Position numbers and translations under genes: made by a program
Shown: positions 6,625-12,038 of the stretch, one piece after another
Position numbering within the stretch: the first letter of the stretch is position 1
How the letters are laid out: each line of letters begins with the position of its first letter
DNA from: CAZGOM01 sp964542875
GTDB lineage: Bacteria > Planctomycetota > Phycisphaerae > Phycisphaerales > Phycisphaeraceae
Assembly (NCBI GenBank): GCA_964542875.1
Contig: CAZIWA010000152.1
Coordinates: 1-12,038 of the forward strand
Length of the DNA: 12,038 nt
Reading direction: 5' to 3'
The notes under the pieces: generated by a model
Database searches by the model: none
Seen by the model: only the letters and a program-made list of their open reading frames with translations
Told to the model about the DNA's origin: nothing

Positions 6625-6661
6625 CTTCCTTTGCGGCTTCGCGCCTTGATGGTTAACGCTT
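6625..6661 (+). repeat. CTTTGCG/CTTCGCG-type short dispersed repeat, copy 1
   Basis: The segment CTTCC-TTTGC-GG-CTTCG-CG-CCTTGATGG-TTAAC-GCTT aligns with 8381-8418 with one gap. It resembles a repeat I have seen in many environmental bacterial genomes, built from CTTTGCG, CTTCGCG and CTTTGTGG blocks ending in TTAAC. It lies in the divergent exporter/carbonic anhydrase interval, upstream of the candidate exporter promoter. Confidence 0.5.
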
Positions 6662-6683
6662 CCCCCCGCCCTTGATCTCAAAC

Positions 6684-6712
6684 TTGTGAAATTAAGCCAA
6701 AAACCGTAAAAT
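6684..6712 (+). promoter_or_regulatory. Candidate leaderless promoter of the carbonic anhydrase gene
   Basis: TTGTGA (6684-6689) and TAAAAT (6707-6712) are separated by exactly 17 bp. The -10 box ends seven bases before the ATG at 6720, which puts the transcription start on or next to the start codon. No Shine-Dalgarno sequence is present between them. Confidence 0.55.
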
Positions 6713-6719
6713 TACCCCC

Positions 6720-7301
6720 ATGTCCATCATCAGCGAAATCCTCGAATACAACGAAAAGTTTGTCGAATCCAAAGGTTACGAAACCTTTAAAACCGACCGT
6801 TTCCCCAACAAAAAACTGGTCATCCTCACCTGCATGGACACCCGGCTCACCGAGCTGCTCCCCCGTTCCATGAACATCCGCAACGGCGACGTCAAAATCA
6901 TCAAAAACGCCGGCGCCATCGTCTCCCACCCCTGGGGCAGCGTCATGCGCTCCATTCTCATCGCCATCTACGAGCTCGGCGCCACCGACGTCGCCATCAT
7001 CGGCCATCACGAATGCGGCATGGCGGGCCTTAGCTGCTCGCGCGTCCTCAACAAAGCCAAAGCCCGCGGTATCTCCGAAGACGTCCTCGTCAGCATCCGC
7101 GAATCCGGCGTCAACCTCGAGCACTGGCTCACCGGGTTTGAAAACGTCACCGCCGCCGTCTCCGAAAGCGTCAAAATGGTCCGCGCGCACCAGCTCATGC
7201 CCAAAGACGTCTGCGTCCACGGCCTCGTCATCCACCCCGAAACCGGCAAGCTCGAGCTCGTCGAAGACGGCACCCACAGCACAAAAACCGCCAAAGTCTA
7301 A
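6720..7301 (+). CDS. Beta-class carbonic anhydrase
   Basis: The protein has 193 residues and belongs to the short cytoplasmic beta-carbonic anhydrases, nearer to the Rv1284-like type than to plant-like forms. The zinc ligands are visible: C38 in CMDTRL, and H96 and C99 in GHHECGM. The D40/R42 dyad that gates the zinc is also present. VKIIKNAGAIV (58-68) is the family's central strand. The enzyme interconverts CO2 and bicarbonate. The start codon is directly preceded by a -10-like box without a ribosome binding site, so the mRNA may be leaderless. The deacetylase-family gene follows on the same strand after 121 bases that contain a hairpin and an AT-rich tract, so separate transcription is likely. 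Confidence 0.93.
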   Translation: MSIISEILEYNEKFVESKGYETFKTDRFPNKKLVILTCMDTRLTELLPRSMNIRNGDVKIIKNAGAIVSHPWGSVMRSILIAIYELGATDVAIIGHHECGMAGLSCSRVLNKAKARGISEDVLVSIRESGVNLEHWLTGFENVTAAVSESVKMVRAHQLMPKDVCVHGLVIHPETGKLELVEDGTHSTKTAKV

Positions 7302-7348
7302 ACAACCGCTCAAGCACCTCTGCCTTTTTATGGGCGCAATTCAACGCC

Positions 7349-7367
7349 AGGGAATCCACAATTCCCT
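7349..7367 (+). terminator. Possible hairpin terminator after carbonic anhydrase
   Basis: AGGGAAT and ATTCCCT form a perfect 7-bp stem around a CCACA loop, 48 bases after the carbonic anhydrase stop codon. The following sequence (CATTTCC) is only weakly T-rich, so termination is uncertain. Confidence 0.35.
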
Positions 7368-7410
7368 CATTTCCAAGCGTTTAAATTTATAAATCGTAAA
7401 TTTCAATTGA

Positions 7411-7416
7411 TACATA
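7411..7416 (+). promoter_or_regulatory. Candidate -10 box of the deacetylase-family gene
   Basis: TACATA ends six bases before the ATG at 7423, within an AT-rich tract (7380-7416). TTATAA at 7387-7392 could serve as a poor -35 box with an 18-bp spacer. There is no Shine-Dalgarno sequence before the ATG. Confidence 0.3.
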
Positions 7417-7422
7417 AACCCC

Positions 7423-8226
7423 ATGCCCCCCATCCTTCTGAACCTCTATCCAAATGCCAGGCGGCGCGCCTTCACCACCACCTGGGACGATGGCAACAAA
7501 TCCGACCGCCGCCTCGTCGACCTTCTCAACCAGCACGGCATCCGCGGCACCTTTCACCTCAATACCAAAAACCTTCTCGCCGGCAACGATGTCCGGCCCG
7601 ATGAAGTCAAAACCCTCTACGCCGGTCACGAGGTCGCCGCCCATTCCGTAAACCATCCCTACTTCACCCAGATCTCCGACGCCGACGTCCTCAGTGAAGT
7701 GCTCGACGACCGTAAAACCCTTGAATCCATCATGGGCGCCCCCGTCCGCGGCTTCGCCTACCCTTTCGGCGCTTACGACGACCGCGTTGTAAGCCTCCTC
7801 CAGTCCGCCGGCCTCGCTTACGCCCGCACCACGCAAATCCTCCCCTCTTTTGAATTTCCCACTTCAAACTTCCTCCGCCTTGGCTTCTCCTGCCGGCACA
7901 ACGACGCCCTCCCCACGCTGGAGCGCTTCCTCGCAGTTCCCCTTCGTGCCAGTCTCCAGGCCATGATCGTCATGGGCCACAGTTTTGAATTCGACCGCCC
8001 CGGCGTCGGCTGGGACAACATCACCGCCCTCTGCAAAGCCGCCTCAAACCAGGAAAATTTCTGGTACACCACCCTCATCGAACTCGTCGACTACACCCTG
8101 GCCCGCTTCAAGCTTCAATTCTCCGCAGACGGCCGCATCGTCCACAACCCCACCACCACCACCATCTGGGCCACTCATCAAAACCAACCCATCCAGATTG
8201 CCCCCGGTCAAACCCTCCAAGTCTAA
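7423..8226 (+). CDS. Polysaccharide deacetylase (NodB/CE4) family protein, cytoplasmic type
   Basis: The protein has 267 residues. The NodB motifs are in order: TTTWDDG (18-24; D22 likely the base and D23 a metal ligand), AHSVNHP (73-79; H74 and H78 metal ligands), and RGFAYPFGAYD (109-119). VMGHSFEF (183-190) with H186 may be the late motif carrying the catalytic histidine. The set is complete enough for an active metal-dependent deacetylase. No signal peptide or membrane segment is visible, so it should act in the cytoplasm unless exported in an unusual way. Many cytoplasmic family members act on small or nucleotide-linked sugars or other amides, and the substrate here is unknown. It has no Shine-Dalgarno site. 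Copy B of the structured repeat begins 18 bases after its stop codon. Confidence 0.88.
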   Translation: MPPILLNLYPNARRRAFTTTWDDGNKSDRRLVDLLNQHGIRGTFHLNTKNLLAGNDVRPDEVKTLYAGHEVAAHSVNHPYFTQISDADVLSEVLDDRKTLESIMGAPVRGFAYPFGAYDDRVVSLLQSAGLAYARTTQILPSFEFPTSNFLRLGFSCRHNDALPTLERFLAVPLRASLQAMIVMGHSFEFDRPGVGWDNITALCKAASNQENFWYTTLIELVDYTLARFKLQFSADGRIVHNPTTTTIWATHQNQPIQIAPGQTLQV

Positions 8227-8244
8227 TCACCCGCTCTATCTGGC

Positions 8245-8335
8245 AGGGTGCGGCCGAGTCCACGAGGCCCACAAAGCCGCCCTCCAGACCCTCAACACTT
8301 GAATCACCTAAGCCGCATCGCCTTCAAACGGGTGC
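8245..8335 (+). repeat. Structured dispersed repeat, copy B
   Basis: A 91-nt element in the same orientation as copy A and likewise just after a plus-strand stop codon. Hairpin 1 pairs GTG-c-GGCC with GGCCCAC around GAGTCCACGA, so the bulged C has moved by one position but seven pairs are kept. Hairpin 2 pairs GCATC with GGTGC; a U-G pair replaces the C-G pair of copy A. It fills most of the interval between the convergent deacetylase and anti-sigma-like genes. Confidence 0.75.
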
Positions 8336-8349
8336 TCTGAGCCTGCTTT

Positions 8350-11280
8350 TTACCCTTTCCTGACTCCGCTTTTTCCGCCTCTTAACTTCGCATCTTCGTG
8401 ACTTTGTGGATAACTCTTACTCTTCACTTCTGCGCATCCATCGGTCGTTGCCGCAACACTCCCCTCCTCCATCTCCCACTCCATCGCCTCATACCCGCGC
8501 CACATCTCGTGCCATTTCATCCTCGCCCATTCCATCTCGCTTCCGCTCGCCGCCCAATCCCAATTTCCCTCACGCACTTCACCGCGCGCCTTTCCCATCC
8601 TTCGCATCACGCCCCTTGCATCGTCCAGTTTCCCGGCCTTCACCAACATCCGCACCGCAAAAACCTTCACCTCCATGCAGCGCCCTCGCACCCCCCAGCT
8701 CTTATTCAGCAACCCCAGATCCCCCTTCCCATCCATCGCCCCCAACCCCGGCAAACCCTTCTCCAGCGCATCAATCTCCGCAAATACTCCATCCATCTCC
8801 CCCATCCCAAGACGCGCCTTCCACCCAATCGTCTGCGCCCCAAACCGGTCATCCTCCAGATTCGAAAGCATCAAATCTCGCTCAAACGCCTTCGCCTGCG
8901 ATTTTTCCCATTGCGAGGCAGGCACTGCTAAAGCCTCCTTCGCCAACCTTGCCGCCTTGGCGTACTCCCCGCCATCCAGCGCTTCCTGTGCCTCCCGTTT
9001 GAATCCTGCAATCGGGCTCGCCATCTTTCTGGCCACCACCACCGGCACATTCGCAGCCCACCACGCATCCACGCTTTCAATCCTGATCGGCGATGACAAA
9101 TCAATCTCGCACTCCAACTTCCTCCGCACCACCCACGTCATCCGTTTCGTCTGAGCCGCCCGAGCCCGCAGGAACACCGTATAACTCTTCATCGCTTCGC
9201 CAACCGGCTCAAGCTCGATCGTCAACGTCCCCGTAGCGTCGTCAATTCCCATTCGCCGCCACAACCCCCGTGCATCCAACCCATTAGGCTCCACCCAGTC
9301 ATTCGCCATCCCAACCGGCCCCGCCTCGGGCATCGTCGTCAGCCGCCCCAATTGAATCTGCACAATCCTCCGCCCCGCGTCATCCATCAACACCTGCACC
9401 ACCCGTGGCCGCGCTGCCTTGTCAATCCCCTTCGCTCCCTCCGGCAGCTCCATCAGCCACCGCAGCATCCCATCCCCCCTCTCCAGCATCGACACGATCG
9501 AACTAGGCTGACTTTCACTCATCGCCCGAGTCTGCCAGGGCAACGCTTTAAACTTCTCCCGCTGCTCGTTCAATCGGTCGATCGTCCCCTGCACCGCACC
9601 AATCCCTTCTTCTTCAAAACGCCGCGCAAGGTATTCAGACACGTCATGGCCAAACCCGACATGCGCACTCACATCCGTTTCGAAAAGCGGAAGCATCCGT
9701 TCTTTCATCAGCGCATCCGCCTCCCCATCCCGCTTGGCTTCCTTCAATACCTTGTAAGCCCATCCGAGAAATTGTGCTTCATTGCCGGGCTCCTGCTTCC
9801 TACGGGTCTGCACCCGCCGCCACTGTTCCAGCAGCGTGCCCCTGTGCCAGATCTCTCCGTCGATAGCCCGTTCCTTTTCCACCCCACTCCAAAACCCGCC
9901 CCTCGCATCAGACTCCGCCGTCCCAAACCCCACCGGCACCTCGCCCGTCCATAACAAGATGTCAAACTCCACTTGAGCCCGCGAAGGATCTGCTGTCCTT
10001 ACCGTCCCTCTCACGCGATGCGAAAGCGTCACCACACGCTCCCCTTCGCCTTTTTTAAACCCGCTCACGGGCGCAAAGAACCACTTCATCCCTCCGCCCG
10101 CCGGCTGGTTTCCCGTCTGCACATACCGATTCCCCCAGTTGTCCTTCACATTCACAAACCCTTCCATCCACAACGCTCCTCCCATTCGCTTCTTGTTCCC
10201 TGGATCATTGGTGTTGATCCCAATCTCACCCTCGGGCGTGCCGAAGCCAGACGCTGCAATCGCAGGCTTCAAATCCGCCTGCGTCGCCCGAACCTGTTCC
10301 GGCGCCACCGGCTTGCCGTCGATTTTTGCCACCCCCAGCCGATTCAATTCATCCACGTTCCAGGCCGTCGGCATCGCCCTTTCAAACGCCCTGGCATCAA
10401 AAAACTCAGCCCGCTGCTTGTCCGCATAATCAAAGGAAAACAGCATGAACTCATTGTTCCTCACCTCATAAACCTTGATCTGGATCGGCAGCCTGCTCTG
10501 CTTGAGCACCCACACCCGGGCCCACTTTTCTTTCGCATCATGTGAATAGTCGAATACCTCGATCCCCGTGTCCGATCCGGCTCCTGTGATGTTCACCGGC
10601 TGAGCCTTGGGCATCGCGCCGTCGAACACCACCTTCATCACGCCCGTCAGCAGATCGTTCTCGACGACTCCATCCACCAGCGCCTTGGGAACCGCCTTGA
10701 GGTATCCCTCATCTCCCGGCGTGATTTTCTTTCGCGCCTTGGTGTTGAACGTTGTCATTTCCCTGCCGTTATGGATCTGCACGATATTCCCGATGGTCCC
10801 CCGCCACTTGCCCGGGGCCTGGTAGTAAATATCGCCGTACATCACTTTCCCCGGTTCCGTCGGCGTGCTTAGGTCCCGCCGTTGAATCACCAGGGTCATA
10901 TGCACCTCCGACACCCGGTTCATTGCCTGCATCACTTCCGCCCACGCCACGGGCTCCTGCGCCCGGTCTGTCTGATTCATCCAGAGCGTCACGCCAAATA
11001 TCAATCCTGCCGCAGCAGCGCCTGACCAAACCCAGCGCTTTGCCCATCCGCGCGTCCCAGCTTTCACGTGCCGCGGTTTTTCGTTTTCCAGCGCCTTGCG
11101 CATACGCCCCTCAAAACCACTCGCCGCTCCCGCATCCCGCTCCGCATAAGCCATCAGCCGATCAGCCACCCCAACAAGCTCACGCGGCCCTACTTCCGCC
11201 GCGCCCGCTTCTTCGTCGGCATCCAGTGCGCCTTCCAGCAACGCCATCACCTTGTCATGTTGATTGTCTTCTTGAGTCAT
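8350..11280 (-). CDS. Large single-pass membrane protein, probable anti-sigma partner of the ECF sigma factor
   Basis: The protein has 976 residues. Its ATG overlaps the sigma factor stop (ATGA), with GGAGG seven bases upstream, so translation is coupled. Residues 1-80 are charged and cytoplasmic, the position expected for sigma binding. They contain no cysteine, so the zinc anti-sigma motif HxxxCxxC is absent. A single membrane segment lies at about 83-101. After it, residues about 110-300 look like the LolA-like fold often seen in planctomycete anti-sigma proteins (MYGDIYYQAPGKWRG, IVQIHNGREMTTF, LPIQIKVYEVR, FDYADKQRAEFFDA). A beta-rich part follows (about 345-460). Helical, possibly TPR-like segments occupy about 780-940 (EALDGGEYAKAARLAKEALA). 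The last residues, about 955-967, are encoded by a dispersed repeat. Anti-sigma function is inferred from gene order and topology. The extracytoplasmic part may sense an envelope signal or lipid. Confidence 0.8.
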   Translation of the reverse strand: MTQEDNQHDKVMALLEGALDADEEAGAAEVGPRELVGVADRLMAYAERDAGAASGFEGRMRKALENEKPRHVKAGTRGWAKRWVWSGAAAAGLIFGVTLWMNQTDRAQEPVAWAEVMQAMNRVSEVHMTLVIQRRDLSTPTEPGKVMYGDIYYQAPGKWRGTIGNIVQIHNGREMTTFNTKARKKITPGDEGYLKAVPKALVDGVVENDLLTGVMKVVFDGAMPKAQPVNITGAGSDTGIEVFDYSHDAKEKWARVWVLKQSRLPIQIKVYEVRNNEFMLFSFDYADKQRAEFFDARAFERAMPTAWNVDELNRLGVAKIDGKPVAPEQVRATQADLKPAIAASGFGTPEGEIGINTNDPGNKKRMGGALWMEGFVNVKDNWGNRYVQTGNQPAGGGMKWFFAPVSGFKKGEGERVVTLSHRVRGTVRTADPSRAQVEFDILLWTGEVPVGFGTAESDARGGFWSGVEKERAIDGEIWHRGTLLEQWRRVQTRRKQEPGNEAQFLGWAYKVLKEAKRDGEADALMKERMLPLFETDVSAHVGFGHDVSEYLARRFEEEGIGAVQGTIDRLNEQREKFKALPWQTRAMSESQPSSIVSMLERGDGMLRWLMELPEGAKGIDKAARPRVVQVLMDDAGRRIVQIQLGRLTTMPEAGPVGMANDWVEPNGLDARGLWRRMGIDDATGTLTIELEPVGEAMKSYTVFLRARAAQTKRMTWVVRRKLECEIDLSSPIRIESVDAWWAANVPVVVARKMASPIAGFKREAQEALDGGEYAKAARLAKEALAVPASQWEKSQAKAFERDLMLSNLEDDRFGAQTIGWKARLGMGEMDGVFAEIDALEKGLPGLGAMDGKGDLGLLNKSWGVRGRCMEVKVFAVRMLVKAGKLDDARGVMRRMGKARGEVREGNWDWAASGSEMEWARMKWHEMWRGYEAMEWEMEEGSVAATTDGCAEVKSKSYPQSHEDAKLRGGKSGVRKG
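8381..8418 (+). repeat. CTTTGCG/CTTCGCG-type short dispersed repeat, copy 2
   Basis: The segment CTTAA-CTTCGC-AT-CTTCG-TG-ACTTTGTGG-ATAAC-TCTT aligns with copy 1 at 6625-6661. It lies inside the 3' end of the 976-residue gene, where the opposite strand encodes KSYPQSHEDAKLR (residues 955-967). Confidence 0.5.
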
Positions 11281-11846
11281 GATCGCTCCTCCATTCCCAC
11301 ACCCAGCGATGCGTGCAGCCTGGCCAGCGCATATTTCAATCGCGATTTAAGCGTCGGCACCGGTTCCGCCGTCACTTCTGCGATCTCCATAAACGTCAGT
11401 CCCCCGAAAAACTTCAACGCCACCACTTCTCGATGCGGCTCGGGCAGTTTCAAAATGGCATCCCGCAGCCGTTGCTCCTCTTCGTTTTGTTCAGCGCCTT
11501 TCCCCGGGCCAGCCTGCATCTCCAAACAATCTCTCGCCTCCGTAGCGGGCCGTTTCACCCTCCGCCAATAATCCCTCGCGCAATTGTCGGCAATCACATA
11601 CAGCCACGTCTTAAAACCCGACCGGCCTTCAAATCCTCGCTCTCTCACCGCCCGGTACGCTCTTAAAAATGCCTCCTGCGCCAGGTCCTCCGCCAAGTGC
11701 CCGTCCCCCGTCTTGCATTTGAGGTATGCAATCAGTTTCCCGCTGTGCCGTTCCACCAGCCGCGTAAACCCCTCCTGCGACCCTGATGCCACCTCCCGCA
11801 GCAACTGCGCCTCATCAAGATGTTCCTCCCCATCCAACTGTCCCAT
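11277..11846 (-). CDS. ECF-family RNA polymerase sigma factor
   Basis: The protein has 189 residues from the preferred start (MGQLDGEEH, ATG ending at 11846), with AAGGA just upstream (AAGGAACT-ATG) and the usual ECF length. Longer in-frame starts ending at 11864, 11906 and 11948 have poor ribosome sites and add non-family sequence. Region 2 spans about 16-100, with GHLAEDLAQEAFLRAYRAV as the conserved 2.2 helix and GFKTWLYVIADNCARDYWRR as 2.3-2.4. Region 4 spans about 130-185: LRDAILKLPEPHREVVALKFF, then the helix-turn-helix FMEIAEVTAEPVPTLKSRLKYALARL. The linker (about 105-128) is rich in E and Q. The overlapping downstream gene encodes its probable membrane-bound inhibitor, so it should respond to an envelope signal. 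Target genes cannot be seen here. Confidence 0.92.
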   Translation of the reverse strand: MGQLDGEEHLDEAQLLREVASGSQEGFTRLVERHSGKLIAYLKCKTGDGHLAEDLAQEAFLRAYRAVRERGFEGRSGFKTWLYVIADNCARDYWRRVKRPATEARDCLEMQAGPGKGAEQNEEEQRLRDAILKLPEPHREVVALKFFGGLTFMEIAEVTAEPVPTLKSRLKYALARLHASLGVGMEERS

Positions 11847-12038
11847 AGTTCCTTCCACATCCATAAAAACCGCCAGCCGCCCCAGCGCCACCGTTGTACC
11901 GTCCATCCGTAGACGAGCCCCGCCGCCCCATGGATGTGCCACCACCAAAAATAAAACGATCCCCCTTGCTCCTCCCGAAAACCCCCCGGCCCCCTGAACT
12001 CACCCAACTTAACGCGCGTTCGACCCAGCTTCCTCGAA
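11847..12038 (-). other. Upstream region of the sigma factor, with a G-run cluster
   Basis: No gene is accepted here. On the minus strand there are four G runs: 11994-11990, 11987-11982, 11976-11974 and 11965-11961. The loops are 2, 5 and 8 bases, slightly outside the strict G-quadruplex rule. A TACAAC box (minus, 11899-11894) could be a -10 element, but I see no matching -35. The region runs to the window edge. Confidence 0.4.

Noticed and set aside
8398..9954. Several long plus-strand frames opposite the 976-residue gene
   Set aside because: They are low-complexity antisense frames. The minus strand carries the membrane segment, the coupling to the sigma gene and consistent codon use.
11847..11948. 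Longer starts for the sigma factor
   Set aside because: The extra residues do not resemble sigma region 2, and the upstream ATGs lack good ribosome sites compared with AAGGA before the ATG at 11846.

Overview
The window is about 12 kb of GC-rich bacterial chromosome carrying eleven protein genes that I accept. There is no rRNA, tRNA, CRISPR array, phage gene or transposase. The content suggests a planctomycete or another member of the Planctomycetes-Verrucomicrobia group. The reasons are a secreted protein of a family I associate mainly with those groups, an AraC regulator beside a PhyH-type dioxygenase, an ISSA-type STAS protein, and an ECF sigma factor coupled to a very large single-pass membrane partner. 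This assignment is inference.

Layout. 1-2367: a secreted protein of unknown function and a phytanoyl-CoA-dioxygenase-like enzyme on the minus strand, with an AraC-family regulator diverging from the latter. A terminator-like hairpin sits directly against the ribosome binding site of the secreted gene. 2368-3662: the AraC gene and an orphan STAS (anti-anti-sigma type) protein, both plus. 3663-4023: non-coding, with a structured repeat, a degenerate 7-bp tandem repeat and a 100-N assembly gap inside that repeat. 4024-6546: a minus-strand cluster of an EamA/YddG-like exporter, an alpha/beta hydrolase and an SDR with the marks of pteridine reductases. 6720-8226: a beta-carbonic anhydrase and a polysaccharide-deacetylase-family protein, plus. 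8227-8349: a second copy of the structured repeat. 8350-11846: an ECF sigma factor and its 976-residue membrane partner, minus, overlapping by ATGA.

The genes do not form one pathway. The clearest functional units are the sigma/anti-sigma pair, the AraC/PhyH divergent pair and the exporter-hydrolase-SDR cluster.

Most interesting are features between genes. Two copies of a roughly 92-nt element, 4.5 kb apart, each follow a plus-strand stop codon. Both can fold into the same two hairpins, and their differences keep the pairing. Two copies of a short CTTCG/CTTTG-rich repeat also occur, one of which encodes the C-terminal tail of the anti-sigma-like protein. Three plus-strand genes lack a Shine-Dalgarno site and have a -10-like box just before the start codon, as expected for leaderless mRNAs. 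The whole window has a strong strand bias: plus genes favour codons ending in C, minus genes codons ending in G.
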